DNA of 64,000 nucleotides, taken from NCBI GenBank assembly GCA_944323395.1, contig CALUSI010000008.1, positions 1 through 64,000 of the forward strand, given 5' to 3'. The number at the start of each line of letters is the position of its first letter. The stretch's first letter is position 1. The notes below the pieces were generated by a model. The model was given only the letters and a program-made list of their open reading frames with translations, made no database searches and had not been told where the DNA came from. The position numbers and the translations under genes are program-made. Of this stretch, positions 53,912 through 62,716 are shown one piece after another. This DNA is from Candidatus Gastranaerophilales bacterium (lineage in GTDB: Bacteria > Cyanobacteriota > Vampirovibrionia > Gastranaerophilales > Gastranaerophilaceae).

Positions 53912-55749
53912 TGATACAAAACAATAATTTACAGACATCAAATAATATATTTAGCTTGTTCCCCAAGTATACACTGGAACAAGCTAATGTAGTGCAAAAG
54001 ACAAGCTCGAAAATACCTGTAAATTATTCTACTGAAGATAAAAAAGATTCAATTGAACTTACAAAGAAAAAATCAAGCAAAGCTAAGAAAATTATTTTTG
54101 GTTCTACACTTGCTTCCACAATAATAACTGCAGGAATAGTCAGTATGTTTTTGGCAAAAGGCTTTCACGGAAGTTCTTTGAAAAAACTAACAAAATTAAA
54201 AGATAAATTAACAAGAGAAATTTCTGAAAGTGGAAGTAAAAAAGCTGAAGGAATAACTTCCAAAACAATTTTATATGCAAAAAAAGGAACTAAAAAAGCA
54301 ATAGATGGACTTGAAGCCACATCAAATTTTGCAGCTGTAAAAGACTGGACTTGTGATAAAATTCTAAGATTAAACAAGGCAACCGCTAAATTTGCAGATA
54401 AATCCAAAAACTTATTTAAAAAAGTTGTAGACAAAACCCTTGGAAAAAAATATGACAAAGTTGAAGTAAAAGTAAAAGATTTAACTTCACTTCTAAAGCA
54501 CTATAACATTACCAATTTAGAAAATTTAGATGATGCTCAAAAAATAATGCCCGTAACAATTAAAGGTGAGACAAAAACCTTAGCAGAATGGGTCGAAAAA
54601 CTCTCCCAAGAAATAAAACGCCTTGAAAGTGCTTATGATGATGGATTTAGTTTAGGAGCAAGAAAGTTAAGAGGACAAAAACGCACTAAATTATTGTCTG
54701 GAATTTCTGACAAAATAAAAGAAAAATTGTTCGGAACAAAAGGAAATAAAGTTGATACAAATAATTATAGAACATATGTAACCCAAGATGTTTCAAGTAC
54801 TGCTCAACAAGAACTAAGAGAAGAAATCTTACGAGCAAGAAAAAAAGTTACAAACAATATTCCTGCAATATATGATGATATAAAAGGTAAAGTTAATCAG
54901 TTCTCGAATTCAATAAAATTTCAAGATACAGCTTCTTTAGATTTCATAACAAAATTAAATCAACAACTTGATGCATTTAAGAAATGCTCGGGTGCAAGTG
55001 AAGCCACTTCAAGAAGAAAAATTGTTGAGGAAATATCATCAAGCGTTGATGACTTTATTGAATTAATAAAGAAATCAGATTATACAGATATCGAAAAAGC
55101 AAACTTATTTGATATTTTGAATTCAATAAAAGCTTCAGCTAAATCTACAAGCGGAAAATCAAAAGGTGCACTTGAGGAAATAATGACAATCCTAAAAGGA
55201 TTAAACAGTAAAACACTACAAGGCACAAATACGAAAATCATAACTGATGCGGAATTTAAAGATTTTTCAAAATTATCATCTAGAATAAGCAAAGGACTTG
55301 ATAGTGCTACAGAACTTGAAATGGGTGAATATTTCTTGAAACATGCAGAACTTGAAGTTGGTTCTGCAGCAACAGACGTATTATCATTACTTTTCCCAAT
55401 AGGTGCCGGTGCAATTGCAATTGCCAAAGGTGATGATAAAGAGGAAAAAGTTTCTGCAACATTAACTACATGCATTCCATTAGCAGGCAGTTTTGCAACA
55501 TTTATCTACGGTACAACAAAGATGTTCTCAGGTGCAAAGAATTTAATGTTTTCATTAGTTTCAGGTATTGCATTAGGTAAGCTTGGAAATTATTGTGATA
55601 AATTATACAAAAAATATAAAGAATCAGGCTCTGTAGCAAAAGTAGCAAAAGAAGAATATGATAATTTCTGGACAGATTTAACTCCTAAATATGCTCAACC
55701 TTTAAAAGATAATAACAAAACAGATAACAAAGATAATAAATCTAAATAA
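53911..55749 (+). CDS. Lineage-type large membrane-associated protein (612 residues)
   Basis: Not recognised. Disordered, Lys/Ser-rich first 60 residues, then a membrane segment (IIFGSTLASTIITAGIVSMF), a long helical Lys/Asp-rich middle, and a second hydrophobic zone near residues 480-565 (AATDVLSLLFPIGAGAIAIA and LMFSLVSGIALGKLGNY). No Sec signal peptide. The paired hydrophobic zones with no signal resemble proteins inserted into membranes by non-Sec export, but this is only suggestive. Co-translated with the gene before it. Confidence 0.78.
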   Translation: MIQNNNLQTSNNIFSLFPKYTLEQANVVQKTSSKIPVNYSTEDKKDSIELTKKKSSKAKKIIFGSTLASTIITAGIVSMFLAKGFHGSSLKKLTKLKDKLTREISESGSKKAEGITSKTILYAKKGTKKAIDGLEATSNFAAVKDWTCDKILRLNKATAKFADKSKNLFKKVVDKTLGKKYDKVEVKVKDLTSLLKHYNITNLENLDDAQKIMPVTIKGETKTLAEWVEKLSQEIKRLESAYDDGFSLGARKLRGQKRTKLLSGISDKIKEKLFGTKGNKVDTNNYRTYVTQDVSSTAQQELREEILRARKKVTNNIPAIYDDIKGKVNQFSNSIKFQDTASLDFITKLNQQLDAFKKCSGASEATSRRKIVEEISSSVDDFIELIKKSDYTDIEKANLFDILNSIKASAKSTSGKSKGALEEIMTILKGLNSKTLQGTNTKIITDAEFKDFSKLSSRISKGLDSATELEMGEYFLKHAELEVGSAATDVLSLLFPIGAGAIAIAKGDDKEEKVSATLTTCIPLAGSFATFIYGTTKMFSGAKNLMFSLVSGIALGKLGNYCDKLYKKYKESGSVAKVAKEEYDNFWTDLTPKYAQPLKDNNKTDNKDNKSK

Positions 55750-55776
55750 TCACTCATTTAATTGAGTAATTTTTTA
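55750..55776 (+). terminator. Terminator
   Basis: ACTCA and TGAGT pair across TTTAAT, followed by AATTTTTT. A short stem but a good T run; it ends the two-gene unit. Confidence 0.6.
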
Positions 55777-55799
55777 TTCTTTAATTATAAAATATAGTT

Positions 55800-56591
55800 A
55801 TGAAGAAAATTTTAACTATATTCTTAATATTAGGTATTATAAATTCAACAGCAATCGCAGTTGAATTTGATTCTTCAATAGATGCCAGTATAAGAAAAGA
55901 TTTTAATGTTGAAACTAATGAATTACCGGCTCTTCCCAATGCCATTCCAACTACAAATCCTGTAAAAGCAGAAGTTTTAACACAAACGAAATACAATCCT
56001 ACTGGAAAAATATACACTCTTAAACGAGGGACCAAAATAAATCTAACATCAACAAACAAAATATCTGATTGGATGCACAAAGGAAGTCAAGTAACATTTA
56101 GTTCCAACGGCAATATATATACAAAAGAAGGAACTATAATTCCAGCGGGAACAATATTTAAAGGAACAGTAACAGATGCTCACAGACCTCAACTAACCGG
56201 AAACGGAGGTTTGGTCGAACTTAAAATTGATGAAATATACTTTAACGGAATAATGTCAAAAATAGATACAAAAGTAAGTATGGCAAATTCTAAAAGGATA
56301 TTTTTAAGCAATATAAAGGGTAAACGTTCATACTGGAAGAATTTTTCAAAAGTAATGACACCAGGTAAAAAAGTTTTTTCAGCAACCCATACTTGCGCTA
56401 TGGCTATGATGCCAATCCCTTTTGTTAACCTATTTTCAATAATTCCTTTAGCAGGCGGAGCTGTTGTTTATACATTAAATTTAGTAACAGCACCTGTTAT
56501 TACAATATTTACAAAGGGTGGTTCTTTATCATTACCTGCCGGCACACAATTTCAAATCAAAATCACAGATGAAGTAAAAATTAAAGGTTAA
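55800..56591 (+). CDS. Secreted hypothetical protein
   Basis: 263 residues with a Sec signal peptide (MKKILTIFLILGIINSTAIA). The mature part is beta-rich, with IYTLKRGTKINLTSTNK and IIPAGTIFKGTVTDAHRPQ followed by NGGLVELKIDEIYFNG, a pattern seen in cell-envelope scaffolding domains. A central hydrophobic region (MMPIPFVNLFSIIPLAGGAV) may touch a membrane. No family could be assigned. Location most likely periplasm or outer membrane. Confidence 0.75.
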   Translation: MKKILTIFLILGIINSTAIAVEFDSSIDASIRKDFNVETNELPALPNAIPTTNPVKAEVLTQTKYNPTGKIYTLKRGTKINLTSTNKISDWMHKGSQVTFSSNGNIYTKEGTIIPAGTIFKGTVTDAHRPQLTGNGGLVELKIDEIYFNGIMSKIDTKVSMANSKRIFLSNIKGKRSYWKNFSKVMTPGKKVFSATHTCAMAMMPIPFVNLFSIIPLAGGAVVYTLNLVTAPVITIFTKGGSLSLPAGTQFQIKITDEVKIKG

Positions 56592-56654
56592 TTTAAATTG
56601 TTGATTAGAGTATATTTTTATATTACGCTAGAGACAGTTTGAAAGGAAATATTT

Positions 56655-57752
56655 ATGTTACGAGCAGGAATTGTAGGATTACCAAACGTAGGGAAATCAA
56701 CATTATTTAACGCATTAACTTCTTCAAATAATGCACAGAGCGCAAACTTTCCGTTTTGTACTATAGAACCAAATGTCGGCGTTGTTAATGTTCCTGATGA
56801 AAGACTTCAGATTTTAGGCAAACTTGTTAAAACTCAAACAATAATTCCTACTGCTATTGAGTTTGTGGATATAGCAGGACTTGTAAAAGGTGCAAGTAAA
56901 GGAGAAGGACTTGGCAACCAATTTTTACACAATATAAGAGAAGTTGATGCAATTATTCAAGTTGTAAGATGTTTTGATGATATAAATACAATCCATGTTG
57001 CGGGAAAAGTTAATCCTATTGATGACATAGAAACCATTAATACAGAATTAGCATTAGCGGATATGGCATCAATAGAAAAAAGGCTTGAAAGATTAACTAA
57101 AATAGTTAAAACAGGCGACAAACAAGCTGCTCTTGAATATAAAGTTCTATCAAAAATAAATGAATTATTAGCAGATGCAACATTTATAAATCTCGAAAAA
57201 TATTTTGAAGATGAAGAACTCGAATTTGCAAAAAATTCACAATTAATGTGTATAAAACCTGTTATATATGCAGCAAATGTTAGCGAAACAGATTTAGCAA
57301 CAGGTAATAATTATGTTGAACAGGTAAGAGAATATGCTTCTAAACATGGAGCTGATGTTGTTGTAATTTCAGCAAAAATAGAAGCAGAACTTGTAGATTT
57401 ATCACAGGAAGAAGCAAAAGCATATTTATCAGATTTAGGCGTAACAAGTTCAGGTATTGAAAGAATGGTTCAATCTGTATATAAGCTGCTTGATTTAACA
57501 ACCTTTATAACGGCTGGAGAAAAAGAAGTAAGAGCTTGGACTGTAAAAAAAGGTTCTAAGGCTCCAAAAGCAGCCGGTGTTATTCACACAGACTTCGAAA
57601 AAGGTTTCATAAGAGCAGAAGTAACGAGTTATAAAGACTTTGTAGATGCAGGTTCTTACGTTGTAGCCAGAGAAAGAGGTGTTACTAGACTTGAAGGAAA
57701 AGATTACATTATTCAAGATGGAGACATAGTCCACTTTAGATTTAATGTGTAG
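56655..57752 (+). CDS. ychF: Redox-regulated ATPase YchF (OBG-family)
   Basis: 365 residues. G1 GLPNVGKSTLFNAL, G3 DIAGLVKGASKGEGLGNQFL and the non-canonical G4 typical of ATP-preferring YchF are present. The C-terminal TGS domain contains RAWTVKKGSKAPKAAGVIHT. It is a conserved ribosome-associated ATPase linked to oxidative stress. Its end overlaps the convergent btuF-like gene by 11 bp. Confidence 0.97.
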   Translation: MLRAGIVGLPNVGKSTLFNALTSSNNAQSANFPFCTIEPNVGVVNVPDERLQILGKLVKTQTIIPTAIEFVDIAGLVKGASKGEGLGNQFLHNIREVDAIIQVVRCFDDINTIHVAGKVNPIDDIETINTELALADMASIEKRLERLTKIVKTGDKQAALEYKVLSKINELLADATFINLEKYFEDEELEFAKNSQLMCIKPVIYAANVSETDLATGNNYVEQVREYASKHGADVVVISAKIEAELVDLSQEEAKAYLSDLGVTSSGIERMVQSVYKLLDLTTFITAGEKEVRAWTVKKGSKAPKAAGVIHTDFEKGFIRAEVTSYKDFVDAGSYVVARERGVTRLEGKDYIIQDGDIVHFRFNV

Positions 57753-58539
57753 GCTTTTCACTAAAATTTAATGTAGAGAATAATTTAACCGCTTCTGCAA
57801 CTCTAGGTCCAGGGCGGTTTATTATATCTCTTTGCTTTGAACTTAAATATAATATTCTAGTTTTCGGGAATAATTTTTTTATTTTCTCAACATCAGAAGG
57901 GAAACAAATAATAATAACATCAGGATTTTTTTCAAGAACATATTCTAAAGTTATATTTGGATAATAATATGGAATTTCGGATGTAATAGAAATATGTCCT
58001 GATTTTTGTATAATATCAGTTATAAAACTCTCGCTTCCGATTGTAACAAGAGGATTTGTTTGTACTACGTATAAAATTTTTTTAGGATTATTAGTCCTGT
58101 TTCCTTCAATTTTCTGGTTTATGTCTTTTATAAGTTTTTTTGCATTTTTTTCACTATTTGTAATTTTAGCAATGTTATTTATAGCTTCATATATTTCTTC
58201 AATTTTTGTAAACTCAAAATAAACAGGCTTAGTTTTTGTTAAAGAAAGTTCCCCAAGTTTAGGTTTAGCAGACGTCATTGCAAATAAATAATCAGGTTTT
58301 AAACTAACAATCATTTCCATATTAACAAAATAAGTGTCACCAATAATTGGTTTTTCTTTAACCTTTTCAGGGTAATTACATGTTGAAGAAACAGCAAGAA
58401 GATTATTTTCAGCACCGAGTGAATATATAATTTCAGTTATAACAGGAGACAAACTAACATAAGTTGAAGCTAATGTTATATTTCCTATCAAGAATAATAC
58501 AAAACTAATTACATATCTGTATATGAATATCTTCTTCAT
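57742..58539 (-). CDS. btuF: Periplasmic cobalamin-binding protein (BtuF-like)
   Basis: 265 residues with a signal peptide (YVISFVLFLIGNITLA) and the helical-backbone binding-protein fold of the BtuF/FepB class (RVVSLSPVITEI-type start YVSLSPVITEIIYSLGAENN, then KPDYLFAM and NPDVIIICFPSD). No lipobox is seen. Last gene of the riboswitch-controlled uptake operon, overlapping the ATPase gene by 35 bp. The cobalamin assignment rests on the operon and its riboswitch. Confidence 0.85.
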   Translation of the reverse strand: MKKIFIYRYVISFVLFLIGNITLASTYVSLSPVITEIIYSLGAENNLLAVSSTCNYPEKVKEKPIIGDTYFVNMEMIVSLKPDYLFAMTSAKPKLGELSLTKTKPVYFEFTKIEEIYEAINNIAKITNSEKNAKKLIKDINQKIEGNRTNNPKKILYVVQTNPLVTIGSESFITDIIQKSGHISITSEIPYYYPNITLEYVLEKNPDVIIICFPSDVEKIKKLFPKTRILYLSSKQRDIINRPGPRVAEAVKLFSTLNFSEKPTH

Positions 58540-59227
58540 TATTTATAACCTTAAAGTCAATTCCAAATATTTTTTTTAATATGTCAGAAGAAATAAAATC
58601 TTTCTTTTCACCGTATAATATTTCATTTTTTCTTGTTAAACCAACAAAATAATCTCCATAATTAGAGGCCAAGTTAATATCATGAAGAACAATAATACAA
58701 GTAATTCCTGCTTGTGTAAGTTTTTTTATCATATTTAGGATTTTTATTTGGTTAATTAAATCCATATTAGCAGTAGGTTCATCAAGTAATAGAATATGCG
58801 CTTCTGAAATTAAGCCTAATGCTATATTTGCTTTTTGTAATTCACCTGAACTTAAATTATCTATTAGTGTATATTTCTTATCTGTAAGTTCCAGTACACT
58901 AAGCACTTCATTCACTTTATCTTTTTCTTCTTTTGTCAAAAACCACTTCCAGTTTTGTTTATAAAAAGAGGATTCAATATATTCTTGCAAAGTAATACCA
59001 TTAGGATATTTTATCCTTTGCGGAAGATAAAATAAATCTTTATTATTTACTGTTATTTCACCCATTTGAGGTTTAATAATACCGGCAATTATTTTTAGCA
59101 AAGTAGTTTTTCCAATTCCATTAGTACCCACTAACATTGTAATTTTATTCTGAGGAATTTGTATACTTGCATTTTCAAAAAGTTTTATCTTATCAACCGA
59201 ATAAGAAAGGTTATTAATATTAATCAC
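58505..59227 (-). CDS. btuD: ABC transporter ATPase (BtuD-like)
   Basis: 240 residues. Walker A VGTNGIGKTTLLK, signature LSSGELQKANIALGL, Walker B AHILLLDEPTAN and switch His in IIVLHDINLA. FecE/BtuD class, pairing with the FecCD-type permease just upstream (8-bp overlap). It energises cobalamin import across the inner membrane. Confidence 0.92.
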   Translation of the reverse strand: MININNLSYSVDKIKLFENASIQIPQNKITMLVGTNGIGKTTLLKIIAGIIKPQMGEITVNNKDLFYLPQRIKYPNGITLQEYIESSFYKQNWKWFLTKEEKDKVNEVLSVLELTDKKYTLIDNLSSGELQKANIALGLISEAHILLLDEPTANMDLINQIKILNMIKKLTQAGITCIIVLHDINLASNYGDYFVGLTRKNEILYGEKKDFISSDILKKIFGIDFKVINNEEDIHIQICN

Positions 59228-60203
59228 TAAAAATATCTCCTTTCTTAACTAAGAAGAAAACGAAAACAGGCGCACCTATAAAAGCAATAACAAGTCCCAA
59301 AGGAACTTGAAGTGGGTATATTACGGTTCTTGCAATATAATCAGCTATAAGAATCAAGCTACTACCTATTAATATATTAGATACAAATAGCCATCTGTAA
59401 TCTTGTCCCAACAACATTCTAGATATTTGTGGCGCAATAATACCTACAAATCCAAGTATTCCTGCTGAAAATACACTCAAAGAGGTTAATAAAGAAGCCA
59501 AAATTATTATAAGTAAAGTATAAAAATATCTTCTTTTTTTATCTGTCGATAATAAATCAGAATCTAATCTCAAATAATTTAATTTCGGAATAAAAAAAGC
59601 GGTTATAAACATTAAAATCATAAACAATATTATCAATGCTTTATTAGAGATTACTTCATTATTTGTAACTCCACCCGATAGAATTAGCATCATCAAGTAT
59701 GATTTTAAAGGATTTATAAGTATTATTAAAGAAATTAAAGAACTTACAAAAATATTTATAGACAAACCTATTAATATTAATTTTGTAATCGAAAATTTAC
59801 TTAATCCGGAAAAAGTAATAACTATAGCGGAAGAAAGTAAAGCGCCAATAAAGCCAAAAATAGAATAATTAGAACTATTAAAAAACAAAATAGAAAGAAC
59901 AATTCCAAGACCTGCGCCTGAAGATATTCCCGTAATATAAGGCTCAGCGAGAGGATTCTTTGAAACAGATTGCATAAACATACCGGCAAGAGCCAAACAG
60001 CAGCCTGCAATTAATGCTTTTAATGCTCTTGGATACCTTAGTACCGTCAATATTATACTGTCAGAATCTTCTGAAATATTAAAAGCTTTATATAGCATAT
60101 TAATTCCAAAATCTTTGTATCCTGCATACATAGCAAGATACAAAGATAAAATAAGTATTAAGAATAAAACTATTATTATTAATATTTTTCTATATTTATT
60201 CAT
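59220..60203 (-). CDS. btuC: FecCD-family permease (BtuC-like)
   Basis: 327 residues with about ten membrane segments. The FecCD hallmark is NPLAEPYITGISSGAGLGIV, with further blocks at ILRYPRALKALIAGCCLALAG-type (shortened RYPRALKALIAGCCLALAGM) and GIIAPQISRMLLGQDYRW. It forms the inner-membrane channel with the ATPase gene it overlaps. It starts 12 bp after the receptor gene. Confidence 0.93.
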   Translation of the reverse strand: MNKYRKILIIIVLFLILILSLYLAMYAGYKDFGINMLYKAFNISEDSDSIILTVLRYPRALKALIAGCCLALAGMFMQSVSKNPLAEPYITGISSGAGLGIVLSILFFNSSNYSIFGFIGALLSSAIVITFSGLSKFSITKLILIGLSINIFVSSLISLIILINPLKSYLMMLILSGGVTNNEVISNKALIILFMILMFITAFFIPKLNYLRLDSDLLSTDKKRRYFYTLLIIILASLLTSLSVFSAGILGFVGIIAPQISRMLLGQDYRWLFVSNILIGSSLILIADYIARTVIYPLQVPLGLVIAFIGAPVFVFFLVKKGDIFSD

Positions 60204-60215
60204 AGATTAACTATA

Positions 60216-62309
60216 TCACAGAGTTTCTACTTTTTCTTTTTGCGGCAGAGTATATTTCATAAATAAGCCCGCTCTAAAATGAATTCCCGGAGCATAATAT
60301 GAAGTCGGACCTGTTTTATACATTGAAATATCTTGATCAAGAAGGTTATACACAGTACCATTTAGAGATATTTCCGTATTTTCTGTTTTAAGTAATCTAA
60401 CTTTACCTCCTAATTTAACATCAACGTAACCGTTTGTTTTATCCGAATTTTGCGTTGCAGACATATAACGACCTGAATTGGCCTCTACACCTGCATATAA
60501 ATTAACTATTTCATTAGGAATCCAGTAAATCGTACCTTTAATTGAGTTTCTTGGACAACCCGGCAAATCCGCATGGGTAGTTTTATCTTCTGAATCTGTA
60601 TAAGTATAACTTGCTATAGCTTTCAACCAAGGTTTGGGTTCCCAAGTAATTTTTCCTTCATAACCTTGAATTCTAGCACTATCAACATTTACATATTGTC
60701 CGACATAAACCCAAGTAATCGGGTCTGTTTCTCCTCTATAACCTATATAATCTTTATAATCACTATTAAAATATCCGAAATCAATTGTTAATTTTTCATC
60801 AAAGAAGGACTGAGTGACACCTACATCCCAACTTTCCATTTTTTCCGCTTTCAAATTTGGATTAGCAAGTGATTGCATATAAGAAGAATTCATTGTTCCA
60901 AAACGTTGATATAAAGTAGGGTTATTAACACTTTGCCCCCAAGAAGTTCTAAACTTAGTTTTTGAACCTTCCAAATTAAATGTAGGAAGAACTAATGCGG
61001 CAGATACGTTTGGTGTAACATATGTTCCAAAATCCGAATTATTTATGATTCTTGCTCCGCCTCTTATAAATAATTTATCTTTAATATTTATTAAGTCATT
61101 AACAAAAACATCATTTTGTATAGTGTTACCAGAATATCCGTTAAGAACTGTACCTGTCCACATAGCAACATCACGAGTGTGTCCATCTATAAATTCTGTT
61201 TCAAAATTATAACCAACAGATAAGGTATTCCAATCTGTAACATTATAATTATGTTGAGTTACAAAATTAAGTCTGGTACTATTTATTTTTGAAATTGATT
61301 CATAAAATGGATCACCACTTAAATTATCCGGCAATACATAACTATTACTTTCATTGTGATACACACCAAATTTTGCATCATAATTATATTTTTCATTCGG
61401 ACTATGTGAATAAGAAAGAACATTCATTATATCGTAATTAAGGCCATAATTATTCGGCGATTGATATATTCCGTATGGATATGATTGTTGATATCCAACG
61501 CCCAAGTCTTTTCTTGCTCTTGAAAATCTAAATATATTACGTACTTCAGCTTTTTCATCAAGAATTCTTTTCCCTATATTTGTAACTATATTCAAATTAT
61601 TATAATCATCATTACGGATATCTCCTAAACCAGTAGCACTCATCCCCCCATCAGTTTTAAACCAAGTCAATCCCATATAATAATCTATAGAATGATTGCC
61701 ACCCATGACCGCTAATCGTTCTTTAAATGTCCCAAGATTTCCCATCTCGCTGCCCATTTCAATTGACAATGGACCACGGCCTCTTCTTGTCTGCATTGCG
61801 ATTAAACCGCCGGATGCATTAGTACCTGCCAAATTACCTTGAGGTCCTCTTATTATTTCTATTCTTTCTAAATCGTCAGTTAATAGAAATTGAGGTTCAA
61901 CTCCAGTGCTGGTCATAGATGTTCTATCCGCTCTTATACCATCTATTGTCATCCTGACTCTATCTGTACCTCGCAATCTTACAGAGGAAACCGAGCCATC
62001 TGAACCATTTGCATTCTGAACAAAAAGGCTACCTGTTTGATTTAACAATTCAGATAATAAAGGAGAATTTTGCCTCGTAATTTCCTTACGTGTAATAATA
62101 TCAACACTGGCACCGGCTGACTCTATTGATTCTGCATAATTACTATATGAATATATTTCCTTTTCTTTAACATCACCATAGAGAATCAACTTATCCGAAG
62201 ACTTTTCATCAGGAGTATCCAAATCCAACTCTACTACTTCTTCCACTGCTTGCATTGGCATAACAGATATAAATGCCATAGCAAGCATCGCATAAAACAT
62301 CTTTTTCAT
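60216..62309 (-). CDS. btuB: TonB-dependent cobalamin receptor (BtuB-like)
   Basis: 697 residues. Signal peptide MKKMFYAMLAMAFISVMPMQ. The plug domain has VDIITRKEITRQNSPLLSEL, VRLRGTDRVRMTIDGIRADR and IEIIRGPQGNLAGTNASGGL. A 22-strand barrel follows, ending in IHFRAGLFMKYTLPQ. The riboswitch directly upstream makes cobalamin or a cobinamide-like corrinoid the likely ligand. It confirms an outer membrane and TonB system. GAGG lies about 10 nt before the ATG. Confidence 0.93.
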   Translation of the reverse strand: MKKMFYAMLAMAFISVMPMQAVEEVVELDLDTPDEKSSDKLILYGDVKEKEIYSYSNYAESIESAGASVDIITRKEITRQNSPLLSELLNQTGSLFVQNANGSDGSVSSVRLRGTDRVRMTIDGIRADRTSMTSTGVEPQFLLTDDLERIEIIRGPQGNLAGTNASGGLIAMQTRRGRGPLSIEMGSEMGNLGTFKERLAVMGGNHSIDYYMGLTWFKTDGGMSATGLGDIRNDDYNNLNIVTNIGKRILDEKAEVRNIFRFSRARKDLGVGYQQSYPYGIYQSPNNYGLNYDIMNVLSYSHSPNEKYNYDAKFGVYHNESNSYVLPDNLSGDPFYESISKINSTRLNFVTQHNYNVTDWNTLSVGYNFETEFIDGHTRDVAMWTGTVLNGYSGNTIQNDVFVNDLINIKDKLFIRGGARIINNSDFGTYVTPNVSAALVLPTFNLEGSKTKFRTSWGQSVNNPTLYQRFGTMNSSYMQSLANPNLKAEKMESWDVGVTQSFFDEKLTIDFGYFNSDYKDYIGYRGETDPITWVYVGQYVNVDSARIQGYEGKITWEPKPWLKAIASYTYTDSEDKTTHADLPGCPRNSIKGTIYWIPNEIVNLYAGVEANSGRYMSATQNSDKTNGYVDVKLGGKVRLLKTENTEISLNGTVYNLLDQDISMYKTGPTSYYAPGIHFRAGLFMKYTLPQKEKVETL

Positions 62310-62341
62310 AAAATTTTAACCTCGTGCTCGCAAGTAACTCC

Positions 62342-62435
62342 AGACAATATAGGTATTCTGACTTCAAAAGGATAAACCTTTCCTTACAGCTACGGCATAG
62401 TCACTCGTACGAGTAGTTTCCCTATAACGTCTCTT
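62342..62435 (-). ncRNA. Cobalamin riboswitch
   Basis: In the btuB leader the minus strand shows the conserved elements GGGAAACTACTCG, GCCGTAGCTGTAAGG and the B12-box-like GAAGTCAGAATACC (62365-62352). A CTCGT in the aptamer can pair with ACGAG of ACGAGG at 62325-62320. The Shine-Dalgarno of btuB (GAGG) lies in that segment, so ligand binding would hide the ribosome site, as in the known kissing-loop mechanism. Class identified from motifs only. Confidence 0.82.
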
Positions 62436-62437
62436 CT

Positions 62438-62465
62438 AGATTAACATTTTTTTTATTTTTGTCAA
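62438..62465 (-). promoter_or_regulatory. Candidate promoter of the btu operon
   Basis: Minus-strand TTGACA (62465-62460), 16-bp spacer, then TAATCT (62443-62438), a weak -10. The predicted transcript start falls right at the edge of the riboswitch aptamer. Confidence 0.45.
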
Positions 62466-62570
62466 TATAATAAAAAAAAAACAAACAAAAAAATTGACTA
62501 TAATATTAAAAAAAATTAAGCTTACTATTACTCAAAATTTACTACAGATATATTGCATGATAAACTTAAC

Positions 62571-62682
62571 AAAGTTAGTAATGAGGAAATCGAGTGGAAT
62601 TCTTGAACCGGACCGCGGCCGTATAGTCGGAATGCTCTAATTCTTATTCAAATGCGTATCCATTTGATATCAAGAAGAAGAG
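62571..62682 (+). ncRNA. GC-richer structured leader of unknown class
   Basis: About 110 bp, clearly less AT-rich than its surroundings. It contains GAACCGGACCGCGGCCG and several possible helices (CCG(G)AC with GTCGG; AAATG with CATTT; AACTT with AAAGTT). It is followed directly by a terminator-like hairpin and then a TTG-start gene. It does not match riboswitch motifs I know. It may be a cis-acting leader or a small RNA. Confidence 0.4.
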
Positions 62683-62715
62683 CTCCTTACGTTAAGCGTA
62701 TAAGGAGTTTTTTAT
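62683..62715 (+). terminator. Hairpin that doubles as terminator and ribosome-site sequester
   Basis: CTCCTTA pairs with TAAGGAG (plus CG/CG with a bulge), followed by TTTTTTATTTT. The 3' arm TAAGGAG is also the Shine-Dalgarno of the TTG-start gene at 62717, so the hairpin could attenuate both transcription and translation. Confidence 0.7.
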
Positions 62716-62716
62716 T

